In this document: positions 6,696-14,741 of the stretch, one piece after another | Layout of the letters: each line of letters begins with the position of its first letter | Position numbering within the stretch: position 1 is the stretch's first letter | Assembly (NCBI GenBank): GCA_030750465.1 | Contig: JASMHZ010000015.1 | Location: forward strand, 1 to 32,322 | DNA: 32,322 nt | From: Candidatus Peribacteraceae bacterium | Lineage (GTDB): Bacteria; Patescibacteriota; Gracilibacteria; Peribacterales; Peribacteraceae | Direction of reading: 5' to 3' | Position numbers and translations under genes: made by a program | Notes under the pieces: model-generated | The model's input: only the letters and a program-made list of their open reading frames with translations | Told to the model about the DNA's origin: nothing | Databases searched by the model: none

Positions 6696-8468
6696 CTAAT
6701 CAGACAACAGGCTCTGTCCTTGCAAATCCACCATTTCCTGGTAAACATTGCATGTTTTCATAAGTTCCTTATGAGGAGCGCAGGCTATTAGTCGGCCTTT
6801 TTCAAGTACGGCAATTCTATCAACTGTTCGGACTGTTCCTAACCTGTGAGCAATAACTATCGTTGTTCTATCCTTCATCAGGTAGTTAAGTGCTTCCTGA
6901 ATATGTTGTTCAGATACAGAATCCAGACTGCTTGTTGCCTCATCGAGAAGAAGGATCGGTTTATCAGCCAAAATTGCTCTTGCGATTGCAACACGCTGGC
7001 GTTCTCCTCCGGAAAGCTTCACCCCCCTTTCACCTACCAGTGTCTCGTAATCTTGTGGCAGATCTTTTATAAAGTCATGCGCGTGTGCGAGCTTGGCTGC
7101 TCTTTCGATCTCTTCCGAGTTAGCATCAGGTCGGGCATATGCAATGTTCTCCCTTATAGTGCGATGGAATAGGATAGGATCCTGTGGCACCAAACTCATT
7201 GCATTCCTCAAACTTCCTTGATTTACATTTGCGATGTCTTGCCCATCGATCAGAATCTTTCCGTCATTAAGGTCGTATAACCTCAAGAGCAATTTAACAA
7301 TCGTACTTTTGCCTCCACCCGAGCGTCCGACAAATGCTATTTTTTCTCCGGGTGCAATTTCAAGAGAGAAGTTATTGAATATCGATTCTTGCTGATTTTC
7401 ATACTGGAAAGTAATACCGGAAATAGAAATTCCGCCCATAGGTACTTTAAGTTTCTGAGCGTCGGAAATATCATCAACTTCAACAGGAGTTTTTGCCATT
7501 TCAACCATTTCTTCACAATTCGTGACGGCTCTTAGGTAATCCTTCATATTTCTTCCAATGTCATGCAGGCGTCCCCAAAGTTGTCCAACATAAAACATTA
7601 CAACAATGAATCCTCCAACTGTGAATTCGCCTTTGTACCAAAGCCAGAGAGCAAGCCCCAAAACAATAAGCTCAATAATCATTAGCATCATGAACTGGAT
7701 CCAAGTGACAAAGCTCGAGATTTGCCAAGATTTGTGAAGTCGATGCTGCCATTCGGAAAGCACTTCTCCATGCCTTTCTTCTTCGCGCCCTTCTGCTGAA
7801 AAAGTTTTTACAAGTGTGTTTCCGCTAATTGTATCAACCAAGCTTGCAGTCAGCTTCGTATCCTGTTTATCAACCCAGCTCCAATACTTCATTGTGTACA
7901 TGTTGAGTGTCACAGAAATAATTGTGTAGATAAAAATACTGATAAGCATTGCTACACCGATGATAGGCGCGAAGAAAGTTAGAACTATTGCTAGCCCTAT
8001 TGTAAATACTATTAATGGGATGAAATTAAACCATAGTCTATCCATCATAGATTCCACTCCTCCTACTCCGCGATTTATTTTGCGCGAAGTTGACCCGGCG
8101 AAAGTATTTACATGAAACTTTGTAGATAATCGCTGAGTGCGTGCAAATACATCGGCATGCACTTCTCTCATAATTCTGACCTCTATACGTCCAAGTATTA
8201 GTGATGCGGTTTCATGAAGAGTCAACGATAATGCTCCGAACAATATTCCAAGCAATATTACTCGTAGTGCGGATTTCAAAGCTAACATGTTTCCGATGCT
8301 ATTCTCGGCGATAATATCTATCGCTTGTCGGTAAAAGAAAGGCTGTGCAAGCGTTAGGCATGTTGAAATCAAAAGAATCATGCACATTAGTCCTATCGAC
8401 CAATAATGGCGTTTTACATAGGTCCATACGAACCCAAGAATCTGCGAGTGGCGTGATGATTTAGGCAT
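6696..8468 (-). CDS. ABC exporter, fused transmembrane and ATPase domains
   Basis: From ATG 8468 the protein has 590 residues, the length of an MsbA/LmrA-type half transporter. An N-terminal six-helix domain (about 20-310) precedes an ATPase with Walker A GRSGGGKST (about 382-390), signature LSGGERQR, Walker B ILLLDEATSSLD and switch IVIAHRL. Two copies would pump a lipid, peptide or drug outward across the membrane using ATP; the substrate is not readable. An in-frame TTG at 8516 would add 16 residues, but a TATACA box lies only five bases before ATG 8468, so the shorter form is preferred. The acidic membrane protein gene ends about 60 bases upstream on the same strand. Confidence 0.92.
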   Translation of the reverse strand: MPKSSRHSQILGFVWTYVKRHYWSIGLMCMILLISTCLTLAQPFFYRQAIDIIAENSIGNMLALKSALRVILLGILFGALSLTLHETASLILGRIEVRIMREVHADVFARTQRLSTKFHVNTFAGSTSRKINRGVGGVESMMDRLWFNFIPLIVFTIGLAIVLTFFAPIIGVAMLISIFIYTIISVTLNMYTMKYWSWVDKQDTKLTASLVDTISGNTLVKTFSAEGREEERHGEVLSEWQHRLHKSWQISSFVTWIQFMMLMIIELIVLGLALWLWYKGEFTVGGFIVVMFYVGQLWGRLHDIGRNMKDYLRAVTNCEEMVEMAKTPVEVDDISDAQKLKVPMGGISISGITFQYENQQESIFNNFSLEIAPGEKIAFVGRSGGGKSTIVKLLLRLYDLNDGKILIDGQDIANVNQGSLRNAMSLVPQDPILFHRTIRENIAYARPDANSEEIERAAKLAHAHDFIKDLPQDYETLVGERGVKLSGGERQRVAIARAILADKPILLLDEATSSLDSVSEQHIQEALNYLMKDRTTIVIAHRLGTVRTVDRIAVLEKGRLIACAPHKELMKTCNVYQEMVDLQGQSLLSD

Positions 8469-8473
8469 CAAGA

Positions 8474-8479
8474 TGTATA
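8474..8479 (-). promoter_or_regulatory. -10 box fixing the ABC exporter start
   Basis: The minus strand reads TATACA five bases before ATG 8468. This matches the leaderless pattern of other genes here and argues against the upstream TTG start. No -35 is visible. Confidence 0.4.
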
Positions 8480-8529
8480 AACGATAAAAAGGGGAGTTTG
8501 TTGCAAAGTTGGCCAACTAAACTTTCCCA

Positions 8530-9831
8530 TTAGCCTTGAGGTTTATCCTCCTCTTCGGGTTCCGCGGGGCCTTCGGCGGGCTCGGGCTCGGGCGAGCTTG
8601 TGCTGAGCTCAGTCGAAGTAGGCTCCTCTCCTGGCAATGGCTCTTCACTGAAACCTGGGGCTTCCGGCTCCTCGTTTTGCGCCTCTGGCGCAGGCTGCGA
8701 CTCAGGAGTCGCAGCTACGGAGTCGTCATTAGTTTCTATTTCCTCTTCTGTTTCAGTTTCATTCTCTTCATCTTCAATTTCCTCTACCTCCTCCTCATCT
8801 TCTTCTTCACCTTCATCTTCTTCTTCACCTTCATCCTCAGTTTCCTCTTCAACTTCCTCATCCTCACCTTCTTCAACTTCCTCATCCTCACCCTCCTCCT
8901 CAACTTCCTCCTCACCCTCATCCTCTTCCTCAACTTCCTCAGTTTCATCTTCAGCAACTTCCTGTGCCTGAGCAGATTCGTCAAATGCCGTATCTTTTTG
9001 TACTGGCAAAACGGAATCCGGTCCAAGTGTTTCGCCACTGTCATCGGTCTGAACTGGCTTGTTTACTGGCAAAACGGAATCCGGTCCAAGAGGTTTACCT
9101 TCGGCATCCAGAATAGGAGCTTTCTTCTTCACTTTACTTTTATCTTCTTCCATAGATGTCAAAGCTTGTTCCAATCTGTTTGATCCTTTTTGAACCTCTT
9201 TTGTTGGTTGGTTTTCTACAACTGTTTCCTCGGAAGGCTTGGCTGCCTTTTTCTTTTTACCCCTTTTAAATACAAATAGGAATATAAGAACAAACAGAAC
9301 AACGATAACACCTCCAGCTATCATAACGAGACCCATAGGAATTCCCTTTTTGCTCTTCGCCTTCTTTTTACTCTTCTTTTCCTTCTTTTCCTTGGTATCT
9401 TTCTTCTTTTTGTCATCTTTGCTGTCATCGTCCTTTACTACTGCTGCTTTATCAATTTCATCAGCTTCATCATCCGAAATCGTACCCGAACCCGAGTCCG
9501 TACCAGCACTCGAGTCATCATCTGCTGTTGTTTCTCCAATTTCATCAACTACGTCATCCGAATCTGAGTCATCATCAGATTGTCTTTTTTTTGGTGCGAT
9601 TTCTACGATTTCTCCATTTCTATAAAACACTGGTGCTGCAGCATTCATTCTTCTCATGTTATTTGCATAAATAGAACGAGAAATGTCTCCATCCAAAACT
9701 TCATCAAACATGGTCCTGTCTGCTAGATCAGTTCTAGAGTTTGCATAAGGATCAATAGCAGTCGCTACCAATAAAGTGAATCCAATTGATGCAAGAATGA
9801 TAAATATTGATGTGTATGGCTGTGGTTTCAT
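8530..9831 (-). CDS. Two-TM protein with Lys-rich and long Glu-rich segments
   Basis: A 433-residue unrecognised protein. It has a transmembrane helix near residues 9-26, a polar domain to about 80, an Asp/Ser-rich stretch (84-125), a Lys-rich stretch (136-162), a second helix (163-189), a basic stop-transfer, then a cytoplasmic or external tail. That tail contains two copies of LGPDSVLPV (248-256 and 269-277), encoded by a near-exact DNA repeat at about 9001-9027 and 9065-9092, and is almost pure Glu/Asp at 291-385. It ends in a Pro/Glu/Ser segment. The peptide ELSTSSP near the end is shared with the RpoC tail and comes from a shared 17-base sequence. The composition suggests an electrostatic spacer; no function is recognised. 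Confidence 0.75.
   Translation of the reverse strand: MKPQPYTSIFIILASIGFTLLVATAIDPYANSRTDLADRTMFDEVLDGDISRSIYANNMRRMNAAAPVFYRNGEIVEIAPKKRQSDDDSDSDDVVDEIGETTADDDSSAGTDSGSGTISDDEADEIDKAAVVKDDDSKDDKKKKDTKEKKEKKSKKKAKSKKGIPMGLVMIAGGVIVVLFVLIFLFVFKRGKKKKAAKPSEETVVENQPTKEVQKGSNRLEQALTSMEEDKSKVKKKAPILDAEGKPLGPDSVLPVNKPVQTDDSGETLGPDSVLPVQKDTAFDESAQAQEVAEDETEEVEEEDEGEEEVEEEGEDEEVEEGEDEEVEEETEDEGEEEDEGEEEDEEEVEEIEDEENETETEEEIETNDDSVAATPESQPAPEAQNEEPEAPGFSEEPLPGEEPTSTELSTSSPEPEPAEGPAEPEEEDKPQG
8594..8610 (-). repeat. REP-like 17-mer, copy 1 (in a coding tail)
   Basis: On the minus strand this reads GAGCTCAGCACAAGCTC, with GAGCT/AGCTC arms around a seven-base loop, preceded by CTTCGACT. An exact 17-base copy is at 30716-30732 in the tail of rpoC. 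Both are translated as ELSTSS. Confidence 0.75.
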
Positions 9832-9841
9832 TTACAAAGTT

Positions 9842-9850
9842 ATTATAACA
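9842..9850 (-). promoter_or_regulatory. Extended -10 of the acidic membrane protein gene
   Basis: The minus strand reads TGTTATAAT, an extended -10 whose hexamer (9847-9842) ends ten bases before ATG 9831. A short or absent leader is implied. Confidence 0.5.
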
Positions 9851-9890
9851 GAAATCATGGTTAGTAGCAATAATGCATGAAATGGCAAAA

Positions 9891-9967
9891 GAAACAGAAG
9901 AACAAGAAGAAACAGAGGAATCAGAGGATTTTACTCTTCTGATTCCTCTGACTCATCTGTTTCCTCT
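9891..9967. repeat. GAAACAGA-word hairpin abutting the RNase Y stop
   Basis: CAGAGGAATCAGA (9913-9925) is the exact reverse complement of 9938-9950, with looser pairing outward from 9891 to 9967. The outer right edge touches the TAA stop of rny (9967-9969, minus strand). It is the second copy of the word family seen at 87-191 and may form rny's 3' hairpin. Confidence 0.75.
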
Positions 9968-11535
9968 TACTGCGCACTCTGTTCAACTCTCCTTTCCCGA
10001 ATCACATTAACCTTAATCACGCCCGGATAAGTGAGTTCTTCTTCAATTTTTTTAGCGATATTCTTTGCCAATTCTTGTTGTTCCAAATCATTAACTTTCT
10101 CCGTATCAACATATATGCGAATCTCGCGTCCGGCTGATATTGCGAATGCCCTCTCTACTCCATCAAATTCTTTAGCGATTCCTTCCAAATCCTTTAGCCT
10201 CTTTAGATATGATTCGAACGACTCTCTTCTTGCTCCGGGCCTAGCTCCGGATACTGCATCAGCTGCAGCTACTATAAATGCCTCCGGAGATTCAATTGGA
10301 ATATCTTCATGATGTGAAGCAACACAGTGAATCACCTCTGGTCTTATCTTAAATCTTTTACATATCTCAACTCCAATATCAACATGCGTTCCGGCAACTT
10401 CATGGTCCAGAGCTTTTCCAATGTCGTGCAGTAAGCAAGCTTCAATTACAACTCTTGTGTCGGCGCCAGCTTCTTCGGCAAGCATCTTGCCCAGATTTGC
10501 CATTTCTACGGAATGTTTAAGAATATTTTGTCCGTAACTGGTTCTAAACCTGAGGCGACCAATGATTTTTAGAAGATCCTGCGGGTAACCCGTTATCCCG
10601 AGTTCCTCCACAGCGCGTTTTCCAAATTCAAGCATCATTTTGCCCACCTGTTCTTTCATCTTTTGTACAATCTCTTCAATTCTTGCGGGTTGGATACGCC
10701 CATCTTTGAGAAGCTTTTCCATCGCTAGCTTCGCGACATAACGCCTGGCCAAGTCGAACCCAGAAATTACAATTGCCCCCGGAGTATCATCAATAATAAT
10801 ATCCACTCCGGTAGCTTGTTCAAATGCAACAATGTTACGCCCCTCTTTACCAATAATTTTTCCTTTAACGTCGTCAGACGGAAGTTGGACGATAGTGGAA
10901 GTGGATTCCGTAGCAACTTCCGATGCATAGCGCTGAATTGATTCAGTTAGTAATTGTTTGGCCTTCTCTTCCATTTCTTCTTCCATATCTTCTTTTAATT
11001 GTTTTATATTTGTAGCAAAGTGGTCTGAATATTCTGTTTTCAATTCATCCCAAAGCTGCTGTTTGGCTTCTTCCTGACTTAAGTTTGCAACCCGCTCAAG
11101 TGCCTCGCGGTGCTTATCGCCTGCTTCAGAAAGTTCAGCTTTGAGTTGTTTAGCCTGTTCAAGTTGTGTTCCAAGAGTATTTTTCTGCTGGTCGATTTCA
11201 GCAACACGCTGGGTTAAGGAGCGCTCTTTTTCTTCCAATCGAGCTTCATCCTTTTCTATTTTGTTCTCAAGTTCAGATGCTCTTAGTTTTGCTTCACTGA
11301 TAATTTCTTTTGCCGCGGCACGTGCTTCTGCTTCGGCGGCTTTTACTCTTACTTCGGATTCATTGATTTTACTTTCGAGTTGTTCCAAAGATCTTTCTCG
11401 TTCATTTATTTCACCTCGAAGGCGTTCGCTGATTCGCTTTCCTTTCGAAAACCAAAACCAGCCAACCAAAATTCCAAGCAAAAGACCGGCGCTTAAAGTC
11501 AGAAATACAATCAGATAAATTGTGGTGGTGTTCAT
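9967..11535 (-). CDS. rny: Ribonuclease Y
   Basis: 522 residues with all the RNase Y parts in order. There is an N-terminal membrane helix (5-28), a long charged coiled coil (about 32-200), a KH domain (about 212-265) with GKIIGKEGRN, and an HD domain with HSVEMANLG, LLHDIGK (His370-Asp371) and SHHEDIP (His408-His409). The C-terminus is the conserved TYPGVIKVNVIRERR. It is a membrane-bound endoribonuclease that initiates mRNA decay. The start is ATG 11535; directly upstream on the minus strand a GGCAGAA/TTCTGCC stem (11546-11552 with 11566-11572) sits in the leader. With RNase III nearby the window carries two RNA-decay enzymes. Confidence 0.96.
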   Translation of the reverse strand: MNTTTIYLIVFLTLSAGLLLGILVGWFWFSKGKRISERLRGEINERERSLEQLESKINESEVRVKAAEAEARAAAKEIISEAKLRASELENKIEKDEARLEEKERSLTQRVAEIDQQKNTLGTQLEQAKQLKAELSEAGDKHREALERVANLSQEEAKQQLWDELKTEYSDHFATNIKQLKEDMEEEMEEKAKQLLTESIQRYASEVATESTSTIVQLPSDDVKGKIIGKEGRNIVAFEQATGVDIIIDDTPGAIVISGFDLARRYVAKLAMEKLLKDGRIQPARIEEIVQKMKEQVGKMMLEFGKRAVEELGITGYPQDLLKIIGRLRFRTSYGQNILKHSVEMANLGKMLAEEAGADTRVVIEACLLHDIGKALDHEVAGTHVDIGVEICKRFKIRPEVIHCVASHHEDIPIESPEAFIVAAADAVSGARPGARRESFESYLKRLKDLEGIAKEFDGVERAFAISAGREIRIYVDTEKVNDLEQQELAKNIAKKIEEELTYPGVIKVNVIRERRVEQSAQ

Positions 11536-11957
11536 GATTCATTGGGGCAGAATTTAAATTAAAACTTCTGCCGCCCTCTCTATTACATGCGCACAGACAA
11601 CCGCCCTTTATAGAAGGGAGCATCAAAACTCTTGCAGTGCAGATCCAAAGTTGTAAGTGTCATCAGATTAAAATCAATATTAGAGAGAGCGACTAAGCTC
11701 TGTTTATATTATAACGATCTTTGACATTGGATGCGAGTTCCTGTTTTAGGGCTTGTTTAAGCCAAATACATTATCTTTAGCTTAAAAGATGGCTTTACAA
11801 ATTTGCTAAATTACGCTTTTTGTTGTTGCTTAAGTGTTCCGCTTTGCAGCGGAACGTCTTACAAGGCTGAGGTAAGCTAAAAAGTCGAGGTTGGCTAAAA
11901 GAAATTTTAAAATGCTATTTCAATCATCTTTCACCTCTGTTTTATTGTTGTACTTTT
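11536..11957. other. 422-base divergent gap between rny and the LTD gene
   Basis: No credible gene. It holds a rny leader hairpin (GGCAGAA 11546-11552 with TTCTGCC 11566-11572), a minus-strand TATAAT at 11713-11708 without a clear -35, a GGCTT/AAGCC hairpin (11750-11763), an ATCTTT/AAAGAT hairpin (11771-11788) and a strong 8-bp stem GTTCCGCT/AGCGGAAC (11836-11855). AGCT-type words recur near 11780 and 11871-11900. A weak -10 (TGTACT, 11949-11954) lies just before the LTD start. A small RNA is possible but nothing identifies one. Confidence 0.55.
11836..11855. repeat. Perfect 8-bp stem-loop upstream of the LTD gene
   Basis: GTTCCGCT and AGCGGAAC flank the loop TTGC. No T-run follows on either strand, so this looks like a REP-type or regulatory hairpin rather than a terminator. 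Confidence 0.7.
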
Positions 11958-14036
11958 ATGTCTAATTACTTTCTAAAGTACGGCATCCTTTGGATATGCG
12001 CCATAACCCTCGCGGCAGCTGCTTGCCCCGTTGATGCGAATGCTCAGGCGGTCATAAGCGAAGTTATGTGGATGGGTTCAGATATGTCTAGTGCAGACGA
12101 GTGGATAGAGATTGCAAACACTTCAACCGGAGCAGTTGATCTTTCGGGATGGGAAATAAGCTATTTAAGTTCAGGTGAGGAAAAAATAATGTTTACATTT
12201 CCAGAAGAGTTTAATCTGAGCGCAGAGGAGTTTGGCATAATTAGTAATTACGATTTGGATAAGTCCAGATTGAGTGATGAGCCGATATTTATATCATCTT
12301 CCATTAGTCTTCCGAACTCCAAACTTCTAATTAGTTTAATCGATGATGAGGGAAATCTAATTGATCAAATTGATGATGGAGTGGGTGTTCCTTTTGCCGG
12401 GAGCAAGTCTCCTTTTGCGAGCATGGAGCGGATTGATTTGAGAGCTTCAGGATTGGATCCGGATAATTGGAGAACGGCTGATCAATCCAGAGGATTTGAT
12501 GATGGGGCAGAGATTTATGGAAGTCCGGGATATTATGAGGAGCCAAAGGAAACAGAAGAACCAGAAGAACCAGAGGAGTCAAATAATGATAGTACACAAG
12601 AGTCAGATGATTCTGTAGGGGCACAGCCTGGTCAGATTATTCCTAATGTATATATTTCAGAAATTCTTCCGAACCCCGAAGGGAAGGATGATGGTGAGTG
12701 GATTGAAATTGTTAATGATGAGAATTTCGAAGTCGATGTTTCCAATTGGATTATTAAACGAAGTGGAGATAAATATAATTTTAATGATTATTCTTTGGGC
12801 CCAAAAAGCATTGCAGTATTTATGAAGTCAGAAACCGAACTTAGTCTAAAAAATTCCGGCGATACAATAGAAATATTTAGCGGGTCAATTCTGATAGACT
12901 CTTTTTCATATCCGACTGCGCACGACGAAGTCAGCTTCGGTCGAAAAACAGGAGACAAAAATTCATTTGCCTCATATTGCGTACCGACTAAAGGTGAACT
13001 TAATCAGGTCAAGAAATTGTATCCGCGAATACTTGTTGAATCTGGAAAAAAGCGTGCAGAGGCCAAGGTGACATTAAATTTTAAAGCTATATCTGATCAT
13101 GGATCACTGAATTCTGCGAGTTGCGTTTGGAATTATGATGATGGATTCGAGAGCTACAAATGTAATCCACCGTCTCATATTTTCAGTGAAGTGGGAGCTT
13201 ATGCAGTTACTCTAAGCGTGGAAACGGTGTGCGGGAACTTCGAAGAAGCGACGGAGTATGTTGAGGTTTTTGAGAAAGAGAAAAAAGAGTTAAAAGAGTT
13301 AAAAGAGATAAAAGAGAAAAAAGATGAGGGCGTGTCATCTAACTTGAGGTGGTTCGAACCCGAACCCGAATTAAAATGCACCCCAACAACCTCAACAGGA
13401 ATTGCAATAACACAAATTTTTCCATCACCATCAGTTGGAGAAGAGTGGATAGAGATTGAAAATCAGACTGATGAAATATTCAATTTATGCGGATGGATTT
13501 TGGATGATGTTTTGGATGGAGGAAGTAAACCGTGGACTTTCGAAGACATTTCAATTCAACCGTCAGAAAAAATTAAATTAATGCAAGGCCAAACAAAAAT
13601 TTCACTTAACAATACCGGTGATGAAGTTTGGCTGATTTCTTCTGATGGAAGTTTTAAAACAGGATTCGAGTTTAAAAAAATCGATAAAGACGAAACCTTC
13701 GGCTTCGCCCAGCCCATCCTAGTGCATAGCTCTTCTTCTACACCTGGCGGGTATTGGGAAAAGGATGGGCTGGATGGAGCCGAGATAATTGCTGAAAAAA
13801 AGCCTCAACCTCCTTTGGAACGGAGATATAAAAATATTATTCCATCTGTTTTGGCAGAAGATTCTATCGAAGAAAGAGTTATGACTGGCGTTTTTAAAAG
13901 TTTAAATATTGTGGATGAAAATGAGGCGGTAATGAGATCTGATGATGCCAATTCGATGGGTTTTGAAGTGTTCGTAGTGGTAATTGGAGTGATTTCTTCC
14001 GTCGGGCTATTCGCTCTTAAGGTTTTGAAAGGATGA
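11958..14036 (+). CDS. Secreted lamin-tail-domain (LTD) and PKD protein, C-terminally anchored
   Basis: A 692-residue protein with a signal peptide (about 1-30, ending ANAQA), three lamin-tail domains, one PKD-like domain and a C-terminal membrane helix (about 670-690). The LTDs start near 30 (ISEVMWMGS...DEWIEIAN), 230 (ISEILPNPEG...GEWIEIVN) and 470 (ITQIFPSPSVGEEWIEIEN). The PKD-like part (about 355-435) has CVWNYDDGFESYKC and GAYAVTLSV. LTD/PKD proteins are usually cell-surface or extracellular. Linkers are low-complexity: a Glu/Pro linker (about 197-208) is encoded by GAAACAGAAGAACCAGA words like the intergenic hairpins, and a KELKELKEIKEK linker by AAAGAGTTA words. The TGA stop overlaps the RAYT start (ATGA). 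Confidence 0.85.
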   Translation: MSNYFLKYGILWICAITLAAAACPVDANAQAVISEVMWMGSDMSSADEWIEIANTSTGAVDLSGWEISYLSSGEEKIMFTFPEEFNLSAEEFGIISNYDLDKSRLSDEPIFISSSISLPNSKLLISLIDDEGNLIDQIDDGVGVPFAGSKSPFASMERIDLRASGLDPDNWRTADQSRGFDDGAEIYGSPGYYEEPKETEEPEEPEESNNDSTQESDDSVGAQPGQIIPNVYISEILPNPEGKDDGEWIEIVNDENFEVDVSNWIIKRSGDKYNFNDYSLGPKSIAVFMKSETELSLKNSGDTIEIFSGSILIDSFSYPTAHDEVSFGRKTGDKNSFASYCVPTKGELNQVKKLYPRILVESGKKRAEAKVTLNFKAISDHGSLNSASCVWNYDDGFESYKCNPPSHIFSEVGAYAVTLSVETVCGNFEEATEYVEVFEKEKKELKELKEIKEKKDEGVSSNLRWFEPEPELKCTPTTSTGIAITQIFPSPSVGEEWIEIENQTDEIFNLCGWILDDVLDGGSKPWTFEDISIQPSEKIKLMQGQTKISLNNTGDEVWLISSDGSFKTGFEFKKIDKDETFGFAQPILVHSSSSTPGGYWEKDGLDGAEIIAEKKPQPPLERRYKNIIPSVLAEDSIEERVMTGVFKSLNIVDENEAVMRSDDANSMGFEVFVVVIGVISSVGLFALKVLKG

Positions 14037-14620
14037 GATACAATAATTTGCCTTATAGAAAATCAATTCGCATGAAAATGCACGATTACATGTCAGGAAA
14101 ATATTTTGTTACTATTAATACTTGCAAAAAAGTTTCTACCTTTGGAGTTATAAAAAATGAGGAAATGATTTTGAGTGAATGGGGAGAAATAGTAAGAGAA
14201 GAATGGAGTCGTACTGCAGAACTAAGATCGAATGTGAAGCTGGATGCATTTCAAATTATGCCGAATCATTTTCATGGAATCATTGAGATTGATTTTGTTT
14301 GGCCATTATTATATTTGCATGAAGAAATTGCGGAGGGAATTCGTACGGACACGATGCATCGTGTCCGTACAAAAGATCAATCTTCATTTAATCCAGCCAA
14401 TTTAAATTGCAGAAAATTTGGCAAGCCAATTTCGAATTCATTACCCACGATTATTGGAAGATTCAAAGCTGCCTGCACACGCCGCATAAGCATTCTAGAA
14501 AATTATCAATGCGTGAGAGTATGGCATCGAGGATATTATGAGCGCCTCATCAAAAATAATAATGAATTAGAAGCAATTCGCAGATACATAATTAATAATC
14601 CAAATAGATGGGAAAAATGA
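14033..14620 (+). CDS. REP-associated tyrosine transposase (RAYT, Y1/IS200-like)
   Basis: A 195-residue Y1-type transposase. The N-terminal YRKSIRMKMHDYMSGKYFVTI matches the conserved RAYT opening and so supports ATG 14033, four bases inside the end of the LTD gene. The HUH-type metal motif is MPNHFHGII (His79, His81). The likely nucleophile is Tyr168 or Tyr169 in HRGYYERLI, and SLPTIIGRFKAACTRRI precedes it. RAYTs are single-copy domesticated relatives of IS200/IS605 transposases that act on REP palindromes. A perfect 28-bp palindrome lies in frame at 14343-14370 (coding RTDTMHRVRT) in the variable loop, and a 38-bp one begins right after the stop. Key catalytic residues look intact. Confidence 0.92.
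   Translation: MRYNNLPYRKSIRMKMHDYMSGKYFVTINTCKKVSTFGVIKNEEMILSEWGEIVREEWSRTAELRSNVKLDAFQIMPNHFHGIIEIDFVWPLLYLHEEIAEGIRTDTMHRVRTKDQSSFNPANLNCRKFGKPISNSLPTIIGRFKAACTRRISILENYQCVRVWHRGYYERLIKNNNELEAIRRYIINNPNRWEK
14343..14370. repeat. REP-like perfect palindrome inside the RAYT gene
   Basis: A 28-bp perfect palindrome: GTACGGACACGATG followed by its exact reverse complement. It lies in frame in the transposase between the HFH motif and the tyrosine region. Confidence 0.95.
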
Positions 14621-14658
14621 TGTATGTACGGGCACGATGCATCGTGCCCGTACATACA
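14621..14658. repeat. REP-like perfect palindrome after the RAYT stop
   Basis: A 38-bp perfect palindrome beginning at the base after TGA: TGTATGTACGGGCACGATG followed by its exact reverse complement. Its 28-bp core (14626-14653) equals the internal copy except at one base pair (G14632-C14647 here against A14349-T14364), a compensatory change. Confidence 0.95.
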
Positions 14659-14726
14659 ATCGAGAAATTTGCCTCTACGAACCCAAAAACAGCCCCAAAT
14701 CACCCCTACCCCAGAAGGCAATTTTT

Positions 14727-14735
14727 TGGTATAAT
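14727..14735 (+). promoter_or_regulatory. Extended -10 promoter of the orphan gene block
   Basis: TGGTATAAT is a consensus extended -10 (hexamer 14730-14735) ending six bases before ATG 14742. It implies leaderless transcription and excludes the open-frame extension back to ATG 14637, which would begin inside the REP palindrome. Confidence 0.6.
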
Positions 14736-14741
14736 GTTTCG

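Noticed and set aside
8536-9183. Long plus-strand frame opposite the acidic tail
   Set aside because: It is the complement of GAG/GAA-rich codons, giving Phe/Leu/Ser strings; the minus-strand frame has a promoter and a sensible domain layout.
11411-11626. 71-residue minus-strand frame over the start of rny
   Set aside because: Overlaps the RNase Y N-terminus in another frame and shows no gene-like features.
11536-11957. tRNA or other known RNA gene in the large gap
   Set aside because: No cloverleaf, T-loop GTTCGA signature or known RNA motif was found; only small hairpins are visible.
14637-14741. Extended start of the 480-residue orphan
   Set aside because: The extension would start inside the REP palindrome and read through an extended -10 promoter; ATG 14742 fits the leaderless pattern.
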